Shown: one piece after another, positions 47,701 to 59,370 of the stretch
How the letters are laid out: each line of letters begins with the position of its first letter
Position numbering within the stretch: the first letter of the stretch is position 1
NCBI GenBank assembly: GCA_950295325.1
Contig: OX485803.1
Location: 5,644,001 to 5,704,000, forward strand
DNA: 60,000 bases
Direction: 5' to 3'
Source: Polytrichum commune
Taxonomy: Eukaryota > Streptophyta > Polytrichopsida > Polytrichales > Polytrichaceae
The notes under the pieces: model-generated
What the model was told of the DNA's origin: nothing
Seen by the model: only the letters and a program-made list of their open reading frames with translations
The model's database searches: none
Made by a program: the position numbers and the translations under genes

Positions 47701-49990
47701 TTTGTCTGCCTTGGGTTGTAGCGTGGTAACCAGTTTTGTCATATGAAAGACAAATACCTGTGCAAACTTCTACAACCTTTGATCATTATATAAAGCTTAC
47801 TGTCTAACAAAGTGTCATTGCTTATGGTGGTGATTTGTGCATGTGAAAGCTGCCTGGAAATGTAGGGACGAAGTATTTGATATGGACCGCAACTCGACTA
47901 CTCTGGCCAAAGTATACAGCAAGTTTATAGGTCAACAACTTTCTTCATCAGCAGCCAGAGAGGAGTCCACCTCCATAGCTGCTTTAATTACAGAACCTGG
48001 TGGGTGATGGTCTAGACCATGCTGGAGCATTTCAAGAGGTCGAGTTGCTCTTTCTGTCTATATCCTTGACTTGCTTAATGCTGGAGTTCACAGAACAGTC
48101 TGTGAATGTTAGGTGTACATTTAGACAGATTGCAAACTTGTCTTGTCAGCTTGTCAAATAAATCTCATACTCTTCTGCGTGCTGGCTAGATCCTGACATT
48201 GTGTGCACTGTATGTTTCGGGGCAGTGATCCATGGTGCTGGAGGGATGGAGATGTTGGACCCCTTGTTCCAACGGATACTTGTTCAGGAATGTCACAAAC
48301 GTTGTATCCCAGTCATATTTGATGAAGTCCTCTCAGGTTGCTGGCGATTTGGAACTGAGGTTTGTGCCTTGTATAGCTTCTTCCAACCCCAAATCACTTT
48401 TTTCGACTTGCTATTCTTCTCTTTGGAAGCCGTTTAGAAGTGCTTGTAAAACAACAAGTCCATATCTGTCTGCCTGGGAGCTCATTAGTAGTATAGTAGC
48501 ATTATCCTTGTGCAACTGCAATGCAGTATTTTATCACCACTGCCTATACATATGCAATGGGTCATTTCTATTAATTTTTTTTTGACATTCTGTTACTGTT
48601 CTGTTACTTAGTCTGCTGCAGAGCTTCTTGGATGCTCTCCTGACGTTGCATGCTACTCAAAACTTCTCACCGGAGGTTTAGTCCCTCTATCAGCAACTCT
48701 TGCAACTAAGCCCGTCTTTGAAGCATTCCGTGGTGTTTCAAAGGTACACCTGCAATCACATTCTAATTTGTGTTTTGATTGGTAGGAGCGATGGCCATAT
48801 TTACAGGAACTGAGTATCTGCTGTTAGTTGTATTGGGATGGGCAAGCAAGCAGGGTCTATCTTGTTCAGAAATTGACAAACTTCAATTTGTGCGTGGGCT
48901 TGTCTGTGAGGAACAGCTAGATGCTTTATTACATGGTCATTCGTATACTGCCCATGCCATAGGCTGTTCCAGTGCAGTTGCTGCTATCAAATATTTTTCT
49001 GATCCTTCCAGAAATGCAAATCTCTTGCCTAATGGACGCCGTCTTCAGGAGGTAAAATGTTTGCATTGTGATTTGTGGAGGGCAGTCATAGAATTTGTGA
49101 GGGTATAGTGCAAAATGAGAATTAAGGATACCTTCCAGCATTTGCATCTCAAGATCGCTATTACCTATTGTAAGGCACAGGTTAGAAAATTTGCTACAGT
49201 ACAAAGATGACACTTACAGAACCATATCTTAGTATCATGATCTTCAGTACCTCAATTCCTCTATGTGCCCTAATGGGGTTGGCTAAAAGCTTCACTAACA
49301 GCTGTTTCATGGCAGTTGTGGAGTCCTGAATTAGTGTCCGAGATATCATCACATCATGCAGTCCACAGAGTTGTGTCGCTTGGGACCATTATGGCACTGG
49401 AGCTTCGTGCAAGTTCTGCTGATGGAGGGTATGTGGATTTACGTTTGAACAAGCCTCTCACTTATCATTCCATGTTAGTCCAGATAACTGGGAATTTTGC
49501 AGGTTAAAATGCTAATAACCTCCCAGACGTCATATCATTTGCTAAGCAACAAAATAGGTTGACTGGCTAGCCCTCATTAGATTGTGGCCAATTCTGAGGT
49601 ATCAGTATACAGGTGTAGGTGGAAATTTGATTTGATTTGATTTGATTTATGTGTCAAACCTTAGACTTCATTTGTTTTGGTTAGCTAGATTTGCTAGCCT
49701 GTGTTCATGTATCCTTCTGAGGTGGTTGACAAGCTAATTCTCCAACATTTGTGTGTTGAAATCAGTGTCAAAAACTTATGTTAACTGGCTTTGTGGGCAG
49801 GTATGGATCCATGATATCAAAAGGGCTTGTGGAGGGTCTGCGAATGAAAGGCATCTACACCCGACCATTAGGGAATGTAGTTTACCTCATGTGTGGACCA
49901 TTGACCCACCCTGAAACGTGCAGAGTCTTGTTACAGAGGTTGCTTACCTTGCTCGAGGATTACCCTGTTCAGGCAATTTTGCAAAGATAG
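41767..49990 (+). CDS. BIO3-BIO1: Bifunctional dethiobiotin synthetase / 7,8-diaminopelargonate aminotransferase, mitochondrial
   Basis: Catalyses two consecutive biotin-synthesis steps: amination of KAPA to DAPA (C-terminal BIO1 part) and closure of DAPA to dethiobiotin (N-terminal BIO3 part). Exons: 41767-42049, 43318-43641, 44334-44757, 45070-45240, 45405-45666, 46180-46269, 46473-46593, 46768-46904, 47062-47156, 47576-47685, 47850-47999, 48226-48359, 48612-48743, 48911-49051, 49316-49428 and 49801-49990 (TAG). All phases agree; predicted 958 residues (Arabidopsis 833). N-terminal Ser/Ala/Arg-rich presequence, then P-loop GANTGVGKT (82-90), KPVQTGFPSD, VETAGGVASPGPSG, the domain link WWPFTQHDL, FDACASWWTQGPD, GSYHGDTLGA, HGAGGM, PLP-contact D755 (IFDEV), PLP lysine K784 (YSKLLTGG), HGHSYTAHA and RPLGNVVYLMCGP. 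Extra length lies mainly in exons 2-3, a divergent insert in the BIO3 half. Every key residue is present, so it looks functional. Confidence 0.95.
43800..44190 (+). repeat. Dispersed repeat, copy 1 (BIO3-BIO1 intron 2)
   Basis: Aligns with 50210-50640 in the same orientation, at roughly 70% by eye. Shared blocks include gatatcattcaggtctata / tacgatccaagtctataaac, catgcaagaacctt / catgcgagaacctt, tgatacccgccaagt / gagatacccaccaaatgt and a common end atgcattcacctatatat / atgtattcacctatacat. No coding capacity; frequent ggtatt/ataccatt motifs suggest a MITE-like origin. Confidence 0.6.
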
Positions 49991-50209
49991 GTAGTAGTTG
50001 AGACCAAAAAGCTGAAGCGAAATGAGGATTACAAACAAGTCAAACTTGCTGAAACTTACAACCTTAGACCTGGATAACCTACTCAATAATCAAGGGGGAA
50101 TGTCAAAAATTACCTGCTGTCAAGACCCATATTTGTCAAGGAAGTGCAGGTAAGTCTAGAGAGGTTGGCCATTAGGGCTGGAGGGAAACTAAGTGGGATT
50201 AACTTGATT

Positions 50210-50640
50210 TTGAGAAATGTAACATATCTGATACTCTTGGTATGGTCTGAACCATTTAAAAAAATAAATCTGGTATTGTGTTTTTTTGATACCATTCAAG
50301 TATCTATAATGAAGGTTTCACATTTCTTGATATCATCAAGCTATGGGTATTTGACGGTAATTTTTGTTCTCAGTACGATCCAAGTCTATAAACCATGCGA
50401 GAACCTTCAAACCTAGTCAAAATTGCCCTAATATCAATATGGTTTCAAACGGTGTTGACTCAAGTAGCAACTTGTGTTTACAAAGATTCTCTCCCCTTGA
50501 GATACCCACCAAATGTCACTATTTGATCCGCATTACAACTTTGATAGCCATGGGCAGGTTCTTTGATGTTATTATCAATGTTGATTATAGATAACATGTA
50601 TTCACCTATACATGGTAAACGGGTTTTAAATGAACACTTT
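50210..50640 (+). repeat. Dispersed repeat, copy 2 (3' of BIO3-BIO1)
   Basis: Second member of the family at 43800-44190, starting about 220 bases after the BIO3-BIO1 stop. Termini not defined. Confidence 0.6.
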
Positions 50641-52057
50641 CTCTTTGCATCCACTTCTCGTAGGATATGCAACATGCAAATAGTGCAAGATGATTAGCAA
50701 ATCCAAATTGTGACCGTGCCACTTTCCTCATAGTTTCTGGAGCTTGTATGAATCTCCTATCAATTGTCAAAGTGAAGCTCTTACACAACAATGCCTTTGG
50801 CTTGAAGGGAGTGTAGAGGCCAAGTACAAAACACGACATGCATGAGTCCTAACCACTTGTGTTCTTTTGGGTGGTTTGGGTCATAGTAATCACATTGCAA
50901 ATTGAAGTAGGTTTGTTGTTAAAAATCATCATTATCAATGGCACTTGTCACATTCGAGTCATCCACTGTGTTGGTGGATACAAATTCATCCATGACTAAG
51001 GTAGATAGGTCTTCAATGAAATTTTGTTTTAAACTTTTAGCCCACTAGTTATAGGTATCAAATGTGCGATTGGGTAGCACGAGATAATTAAGGATGTAGC
51101 CATTTACTTCATAAATTTTGGTGCTCATAGGAAAATCTTGTTACACACACATATATTGGCATGTAATCAAATTAGGCTCACTGACCTAATGTGGCAATGC
51201 ATTATTTTGCATTAAAGATATTTCTCTCGTTGGTTAAAACAATGGTTAATTTTCTTCATTAGTTTATTTTAAGCTGGCTCTCACATTTTAATTTAACAAA
51301 TAATGCTCCTTGATCTATTGTCCATTCGAACAAAAAGATTTCTTGAAGTTCGATTGTTGAACGTTGATTTAGATTGCATAATCTTACTCATCAGAAGCAA
51401 CCAAGCTCGGAGAATGCCCATTCTAAGTTCAAAAGCTTAGGTCAAGTATATCCACCTTCAATATTGGGCAATGAGCTTATTGTAACATCTACACTTGAGA
51501 CTTCTAAAAGTGTGTGATACGTATATAAACCTAACAAATTTACAAAATCAACAATACTAGGGTGCCAAGTGGTCATAGTTGTATAATTCAATATTCATTT
51601 TGGAGATTAGTGCCATAAAATGGGTCTCATTAAAGTAACACATGTAGTCAAGCTTATCATCAAATTTAATAAAGTAACAAATCTAAAACACATCTATGAA
51701 TTGAGGTACCGGCATTGAGATCATTGGCATGTTAAGGTGTTGTAGTTAGCAGTTTAGTTGTGCGTGTGTGTTATTAAAAACTTCACTAACCTTTACCCAA
51801 TTTCAAAACCATCTTCACCCTTTGAGCCTTACCATGACATTCTCTATTCTGTTGTACACAAAAGGGGTGGGGTCCTAAAACAAATTTGAAGGGGATAACT
51901 CTCTTGACCTTGAGAATCTCTAGTCGATTCATACAATAGTCAAATCTGGAGTTTCTTAGTTTGCAATGGCATCTACTTGGATTTTCTCAACCCTTCATAA
52001 TTTTTACATGGTGAACTTAAGCTACGAACAAACATATTAGTAAAAAGTGAACAACTA
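50641..52057. other. AT-rich intergenic DNA, nothing recognised
   Basis: No open frame over 80 codons and no repeat pair seen. Confidence 0.5.
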
Positions 52058-52208
52058 ATAGTCCACCCACACAAATTGGTGCAAACCACTAGTGAATGCT
52101 GAGTTTAATGGTGAGTGTCTCTCGTTGGCTAAACCAGCTCTAAAAGTGGTCCATGTTGATAGGAATCGTTCACTGGTGACCTGCACCAGTAAGTGTGGGG
52201 TGGGCTAT
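52058..52208. mobile_element. Foldback MITE, copy 2
   Basis: About 151 bp, with ends ATAGTCCACCCACAC and inverted ATAGCCCACCCCACAC. The right arm (ggaatcgttcactggtgacc) matches the right arm of the element at 26085-26244 (ggagccattcgttggtggcc). More diverged than copy 1. Confidence 0.6.
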
Positions 52209-52635
52209 AAGGTTGACACGCCTTAAACTCACTTGCATCCACCAAACATTCGTCTTACCTTCCACTCAGATCTTGGCGTCCATTCCGGATTGTGAACAAG
52301 CATTCAAACTTTGCATTCACCATAAATGATCCTAAGTTCCAAGATATGCAACTCCAAAATACGATATTCAAATATGACAAACCCCCAAAAAGCTCTTTGA
52401 AACCATAGTTGTCAAATTTAATGTTGTGTCCTGATGTCCGAGCAATCCTATCTTGTATCAAATCCAAGTCACGAGTGGCATGCTATGGATTCGATGATGC
52501 TCAAAAGGATGCTGGGAATGAATGAATGAATGAATGTCGTGTGGTTAATGGCGACAAAGGTTTTATGATTATTGTGATTGAATTACTCAACCTTTCAAAG
52601 CCATCAATCCACTCACCAATACGTGTCAATCACTA

Positions 52636-53413
52636 CTATTCTCCCTCTTTAGTATGACACGTTTGGGAAACACAAAAAAGAAGAAGTTGTATTATCGAGG
52701 TGTTGTCTTCTCATTAATATGACAAATGGTGTAAAGTTGTCGTATTGTTGAGGGAATACGAAAACATAAGTAATATGAGCTTAAAAATATGTGTAACGAG
52801 TTTAAGCAATATAGATGGTATGAAATAATATCTTGTAACTTCAAACAATCACAAATATTCTCAAGAACTCTTGAAATAGGAGTCCAAAGATTTTTGGTGT
52901 TGCCTACCCAAGTTAGCAGCTGTCATCTTATCTAAATTCCCTACTAACTTTGAAAACTAGTAATTTCATTAACACCAAAATATAAAGAGTTCTCTACTAA
53001 GAAACTAGACAACAATGATGCATGACGTTTAGCATCAACTTGATATTGGTGATAGTATATCACCCGTGTACAAGGCAACATACTAGGCAGGAGGCCACTC
53101 TATTTCTAACCATGTCCATTCTACATTAGTAACCCTAATTCTCATTAAGTTTCCAATGATAAATGAAGTTCCCAAGTAGTTCCCAAGTGAAAACGGATGT
53201 ATTTTAGATGTACATAACACAGATGAAAAGAATTTGAACATTAACTACCCCTTTCATATGACAAAACGGAGATTCTAAATGTCGCATCATCGAGTGCCGT
53301 AGTCGTGTAAAAGAGGGAGTTTTGGACTGAAAAAGTTTGGTCGCGCAAAAAATGTGTCGTAATATCGAGGGTGTCGTGTAAATGAGTGTCATATTAACAA
53401 CGAGGTTAGACTG
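52636..53413. mobile_element. Pogo-like inverted-repeat element, non-autonomous
   Basis: The inverted right terminus CAGTCTAACCTCGTTGTTAA followed by tATGACACTC resembles pogo/Lemi-type ends, and the left terminus (cTATTCTCCCTCTTTAGTATG, then ACACG) aligns with gaps. TA dinucleotides flank both ends. Internal motifs such as tattatcgaggtgttgtc and taatatcgagggtgtcgt are inverted or direct echoes of the ends. About 778 bp with no transposase frame. Confidence 0.45.
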
Positions 53414-53521
53414 TACCGTTGACCCTTGCATGCACCATGGGACTGCATGCGATCGATTCTTAATTATCCTCACGTGAAATTTATTGTGGACGATCCTTTG
53501 CAACGTGTATGAAATTGTGTT

Positions 53522-53675
53522 GTTTGCACAATGTTCACAGGTCGACAACAGAAGGATTTCTTTTGCATCTCCAAAATATGTGTTGTCGAATGGGAGGCGT
53601 TTGCACAATTTTCACAGGTCGACAATAGAAGGCCATCTTTTGCATCTACAAAATACTTGTTGTCGAATTGGAGGA
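53522..53675. repeat. 77-bp tandem duplication
   Basis: Units 53522-53598 and 53599-53675 align over their length with about ten differences (gtttgcacaatgttcacagg / gtttgcacaattttcacagg). On the minus strand both units share an open reading pattern, FDNxYFxDAKxxLLLSTCE, but the frame is interrupted nearby. Confidence 0.85.
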
Positions 53676-53794
53676 CGCCGACACTAGTGCGAAAGGCTCT
53701 CTCTCTCTCGACCTTATTCTCATGTTCACGTTCCATTCGAGGGCTCTTCCTTCACGGCTTTACTGTTGCCAACTCTTAAGTATATGTAGGGAAC

Positions 53795-54455
53795 AGAGCC
53801 CAACATTTTTCCTTTAAATTGCACCCATACCCAGACCATGCCCATCAGCAGCGATCTATGCCCACCCATGCTCACCCATAGCATGACATGTGCGCACCCA
53901 TGCCCACCCATGCTCACACATAGCATGACATGTGCCCACCCATGCCCACCCATGCTATTTAAATTGCACCCATGTATTCAAAAATTGTGTAATGTGTATT
54001 ACCCACCTACACCAAGTCTTGGTTGGATTGGACAAATAAAAGGTTGTTCACTATCGCTGGCTTCAGCCCGGAGCGCTTCTTGGTTAGCGTATTCCCTGCA
54101 TCCGAGAAGTTTGACTCCGATTTGGAGTTGGATGCAGGGATGCACAAAACCGAACGCGCCACGCGCGACATGATGGGGAATGTGGGGGCTCCTTTCAACT
54201 TCCACCACAAGAGAATACTAAATTTAGCAGTGATATCCAATATGCTTTGCTTTAGCCCATGCTCACCCATGAACAATAATATCGAACCCATGCCCACTCA
54301 TGAACAATAACATCACAACCATGCCCACCCATGCCCACCCATGAACAACAATATCGCAGCCATGCCCAGCCATGCCCAGCCATGAACAATAATATCGCAC
54401 CCATGCCCACCCAAAACCCATGGGCATGGGTATGGGCACCCAATGTAGGGCTCTG
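53795..54455. mobile_element. MULE-like foldback element with minisatellite arms and a unique core
   Basis: 661 bp, flanked by the perfect 9-bp direct repeat gtagggaac (53786-53794 and 54456-54464), diagnostic of Mutator-like transposition. Termini AGAGCCCAACATT and inverted CAGAGCCCTACATTGG, each followed by GCACCCATACCCA/TGCCCATACCCA. Both arms consist of degenerate GCCCACCCATG repeats, many joined to aacaataatatcg. The core (about 53990-54230) is non-repetitive, GC-richer, and open in several frames. One reads LFTIAGFSPERFLVSVFPAS and on to FNFHHKRIL. The core may be a captured gene fragment; its source is unknown. Confidence 0.75.
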
Positions 54456-54956
54456 GTAGGGAACCATCGATACGGGAATCTTGACAGCACGGAGCTTGAC
54501 ATCGCGAAGAAACTTTCTGCTCAATCGATCTACACATGGATGTTGGCAGCTCGTCTTCCTCGGTTGTTTTAATTACACCAAGAATGGCACTGCTTTTAAG
54601 CAACAATGAACGAGATTGCGATAAGACCATGATGTCCAATACGATGAGCTTGCTAAGTTGCTATATATGTGGAGGTTGAATGCATGTCATGATCGTCATT
54701 GGCATCGAATGAAAACCATGATACCGCAAGACCAACTCGACGAGTTTTAGAAATACAGGGAATGGGATTCACGATAGCTTCGGCTTCGTCGACAATCGGC
54801 TCCGTGTCGTGTCACATGGAAGTAGTATTGTGCATTCCTGGCAGAGTTTTGTGCAACAAAATTGTGTTCATGAGCATGCACTCATGCAGAAGGTTCAGAC
54901 AAGTGTTAGGCTGGTAAGGTAGAGGTAGATGTGCCTAATTTGTTTTCTGATCTTAG

Positions 54957-55118
54957 GGCCGCCGCTGCTTCACACTATGGCCGTCCAAGTTGAGAAGCCG
55001 TGGGATTGAATGGCCAAACTTTGTTGAGAGTCCAAAGAAATGGGCTGAAAATACATAGCCAATAAAGTGTAGGAATTGGAGTCTTCGGCCAGGCATAGTG
55101 TGAAGCCTGCAAAGGCCA
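54957..55118. mobile_element. Small Harbinger-like MITE
   Basis: About 160 bp. Left GGCCGCCGCTGCTTCACACT (then ATGGCC) pairs with the inverted right end GGCCTTTGCAGGCTTCACAC (then TATGCC). The GGGCC and CTTCACACTATGG motifs recall both the copy A-C family and the element at 56885. Confidence 0.5.
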
Positions 55119-56882
55119 AGCCCAAAGTCCAAACCTAAGAAGGAGCATCCCACCTTTTTCCCTACCCAAAACAACCCCTCCAATCTAACGGCCAAGGTCT
55201 TGTCAGTTTTTGATTTTTTTATGAAAAAAAAATCGACGGCCTCTTGACCATAGGTTGGGTTTCCGATGCTTGATAGGTCTTGGATTTGACAAACTTTCAT
55301 CCAAAACTCAAAGCTTCCCCAATTGTGAAGCTCTCAATATTGTGAGCAAGTGCAAAGTCCCCATGCTCACATTGAGACATCAAGGGGGGAATGATACTAA
55401 TGATGAAAGGGGAATTCATGACATGCCAAAGTGTGTTTGCAAGCCCATTGACTTAGGGCCCACATATCTAGAGCTCAAATTTTTGATGTTCAAATTGACA
55501 AACCTTCAATATTTGGTTGAAAGTAGCCTTTAGAGTAGAGAGGTTGAGAGCTCAAGGTAAGGAGCCTTCTCATGAGAGCGGACCTCTTACACATGCTTGT
55601 TGACCCAAGGCCATTCTACACTTGAACTTGCACTTTTACCCGACTCACAATGCTTCATAACATTACTCAACAACGTGGGTCCTTAGAATATATCAATGAG
55701 ATGTTGGGAGTTTAGTTTGGATATGAGTGTCCTTGCAAAGCTTTTCGAGCATCTCATTGTTGTATTACGAGGGCCCACAAAATGAGAGTTGGACGTTGAG
55801 TGATGTTATGTTCCTGGGGTGGACTCTTCATACAACGTACAAACTAACAATAAATGTGTTTTTTTATTCAATTCGTGTATTCATCCATTTTTGTCATATG
55901 GTAATAGTCCTCGACAACTACCTTGTCAATTATTGTTAGAGTATGCATTTGGGTTCTAGGTTTTACAAATTGGAGGCTCTTGGAACGCTCATGAGATCCT
56001 TTGAGTTTTGCTCTTTGGACTGTGACTGAGTTGTTATGCTCTTTGTCTTTGTTAGTTTGATGCAATCCTTGAGTAACATGCTATGGATGAAAAAATGTTC
56101 AATGATTTCCCCATTGGAAAGTGAAGGTGGATTGTATAAGTATTAAAGGCCTATTTATTTCATGATTTGTATTATGTCTATGTAGTGGAGGCATTTGTTA
56201 TATTAGATTAAAAAGCGTACTATAAATACATGCGCCTCGTTTCTAGCCTACCTTTAGTATGTATACATGTGTTTATCTCTCTATAAGCTTCTTGTATATT
56301 GGGGGTTTAGTTTCATAGTGATCCATGCATGTCATTTAGGTTTCCAATGAAGAGTTGACCCACCGGGCAATGCTTCGGTGGTGCATTAATGAATCCCATG
56401 TGGAACGACTACGACAAGCTTCCAATCATTTTCAACAAGCTAACGCTCTAAATCCTAAGCATCCTCATGGACATTATTTCATAATGTCAATAGTTGAAGC
56501 TCTCTTTCTCTTGGATCCCAAGCCAATGGCCTTTCAAGCATTCTGTAGTTTGCTACGAGTCCTTTGTTTAGACGTTGCCGACATTGAACAAAGTGTCATG
56601 TGCCAACCGTTTTGGTGATGCGATAAGTGACAAAGTTTGTATGGGATATCCAAACATCTTGTTGGCCGCACACTTACATGCGGAGTAAGGGGATCAACAT
56701 AAAACCTGGAAAGTATATTAACCCTAAACCCTATTAACCTTTAAACCCTACTATAACAAGTATGAGCCATTCCAAATAGCATCCATGCAAGTGGAGTTGC
56801 CTTATTGGTCTCTGTTGGATCGAATTCCTGTTGCTTAGCATGTATGTTGTAGTGTGTTGGACTTGTAATAAGTTAAGATAGG
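55119..56882. other. Intergenic DNA, nothing supported
   Basis: Only short open frames without known domains; the longest is 92 codons (55255-55533, plus). Confidence 0.45.
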
Positions 56883-57836
56883 GCCAGTTTACACTATGGA
56901 CCAGGAAGTCGTCCCAGGGCGTTGTAAGAGCGTTCATTGGTTGTTGAACTCGTCATGGGACTATTTCAGTTTACACCGAGGAAAAAATGGCAAAGTGACC
57001 ATGGAGGTCGAGGTCCTCAAGGTAGATATTTTAAGGCCTAATTAATATGCTGACATGATCCAACGGGTTTTGAGGTGAGAGAGGCAAGAGAGGTGGTTTG
57101 GTAGGAAAAGGCAAGGGCCCATGGCAAGGAAATGCCCTTTTAATATATATTTTTAAGGATTTTCTTTTGGGGGCAATATATACAACTCTTCCCATTAGGG
57201 AAGGCTCACAAAGCACATTATTCACCATCTATATGTTGTAATGAATCTTGAGAAGTAAGTTTGCTCTCTATGTGCCTAAATCATATCATAGCCCAAGAGA
57301 CATACCATTTCTTGTATGCCCTACCCCTTAAACTTGCTCCCACATGTTTCATCAAACAATGTGGGACATCTAGAACTCAAGAATTTGAGTACAAATGGTG
57401 AAGCAACTTGTAAATAATGCTTAATGTACAACACAAGGTACATGTCGCATGTAAATTACATTGAACAAGTACAAATTAAATCACTCATTTTTTTTTGTAA
57501 AAATCGTTGTGAGAAGATTTGCAAGCCACTTCTTTGACACATTTAACAAGAAGTGAAGACAAGTAAAGCCCAAGAGAAGACAAGAGAATGAGCAAACTTT
57601 GAATTTTTTTTCACAAAATGCCAGTTTGATATTAAAAAAAAAACAAGCACATTTACTTTTGGGTGCATGGTCATTCTCCTTGGTCCACATTCGGTTTACA
57701 CGTAGTGAGGGGCCCAAGGCCTTCAAAACTCATTTTTAAAGAAGTCGGACCATGGAAGTTGGACCATGAACTCAGACCATTGAAAAAGGCCCTCTTCCAT
57801 GGTCCGACTTCATGATCCATGGTGTAAACCGGCCCT
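56883..57836. mobile_element. Harbinger-like inverted-repeat element of about 0.95 kb
   Basis: Left end GGGCCAGTTTACACTATGGA (then CCAGGAAGTCG) and inverted right end GGGCCGGTTTACACCATGGA (then TCATGAAGTCG) match over about 31 bases. A second palindrome (gtcggaccatggaag with cttccatggtccgac, 57744-57806) lies next to the right end. No transposase frame is present. TSD not clear (ATA left, TTA right). Confidence 0.65.
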
Positions 57837-58860
57837 TAGACTATAAGCTTAAGCTTAAGCTTAAAAGTTCAATTTTACTTCAACCCATTTGTCCCTTCCT
57901 TTCTGACATAGCCAACCTACACAACCAACATTTGAATAATGTGTGCCACAACCCTAACAAACTTCTCATGCCAATGCTTCAGTCTCGTCTCGTCACTACC
58001 AACCCTCTTACCAATCCGTGAAACCAATTGTCACTCTACAAATGTTGGACCTAGCTTATCATTGATATGAAATTGAAGAAGCTCCGAGTCCATTCAACCC
58101 TCTTTCAAGAACCAACTTAATAGAGATATTCTTCAATTCCACCGGAATTTTGCATAAAATAGTTTTCATGTTCGGTAAGTTTTTAATGCATGCTTAGAGT
58201 TGATGTGAAGGCTTTTGTTAATAGTCCACAATTCGTGGATGAGCCATGACACAATTCACAACCAACATCCCAACAACTAAAGAACCCATTTACACAAAGA
58301 TGGGTACATCGAGTTTATTAAGAAATGGCCACCACTATGGATATAAAACACATACGTCGTGTATAGTGCCGGGATCCTAATGTTTTATCAAGAGAGTGGC
58401 CACTTGCCAACACTATTGCTTGCCAAAAGATTGTCTGCATACTTCCTCAAGTTCTCATACCTGACTTGTCTTAGTTGTATCTACCTCGGGCTCGCTTATG
58501 CCTATATGTTATGATTCCCTAATCTTATCCTTCTAACACCTATTAGTGAGTAACTTGGCTCTAGAGGGTAAAACATCGAGTTGTGGTAATTGTGACTTAC
58601 ACGTAGTAATTACATGTTCCAAATGATTTTCTCGTTAACATGTTTGAATGAAAAGCATTCTATATTGGTTCATGGAGGACCCAACTCATTTTGGTACATG
58701 CCAAGAAGTGATAAGATGAACTTGGCCTTTAATGAATCAATATAGAGTGTCCTTCCAACAAATCTCGACACCGACTCCAACTTGCATTAATAACTCAACG
58801 AACATGGAAAGTGTTGTATTCAAAACAACCAACTCCCCACCAAAACTTCGGCTAAAGTAA
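57837..58860. other. Intergenic DNA, nothing supported
   Basis: AT-rich; no recognised gene or repeat. Confidence 0.45.
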
Positions 58861-59131
58861 AGGATAACTCATATGTGGGCCTTATGTGGTCACTCTTCTT
58901 ATTCACAATTTGTGGCGAAGAGCCTTTTGAGAATCACCACTTTGCCATGCGCCCACCACTTGTTTCAAGCCAGAGCAGACACATGGCCATGGCTGTATGT
59001 GCGGAGCTGCCATTTCCATCAAAGGTTTCAGTCACTCGGAGCTCGGAGTCTTCTGTCTGCTACTCCACTACACTTAACTAAGACTCTCTCATGCTGCAAG
59101 TGCATTGGGATTGGGATTGGGATTGTGGGTT

Positions 59132-59301
59132 ATGATGGCGTGTCTGCATCCCTTGCTCGTCAACATCCAGGCCTCCTCCTGCTCCTCCTCCTTGACTCCT
59201 CTCGCTTTATCCATATCACGGATCAAGGGTGTCCAGCAGCAGCAGCACTTGAGGGGCTGGGGTAAACAGCTCTTGCAACAATCCCCCAACTCTGCCTGCA
59301 G
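59132..59301 (+). CDS. Possible first coding exon (transit-peptide-like) of a gene leaving the window
   Basis: ATG at 59132 (or 59135) opens a 56-codon frame, MMACLHPLLVNIQASSCSSS and on. It is rich in Ser, Leu and Ala, with few acidic residues and a Gln run, like a plastid or mitochondrial presequence. It ends at a good donor (CTGCAG/gtaatt, exon end 59301, phase 2). The following roughly 700 bases look intronic. An overlapping 130-codon frame from 58873 runs in another phase. Product unknown because no conserved domain is reached. Confidence 0.35.
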
Positions 59302-59370
59302 GTAATTGAAATTCAACCTTGCCTCTATGCAGAATTGCATTGCATTGAAGTGAATTGAGTTGAATTGAAT

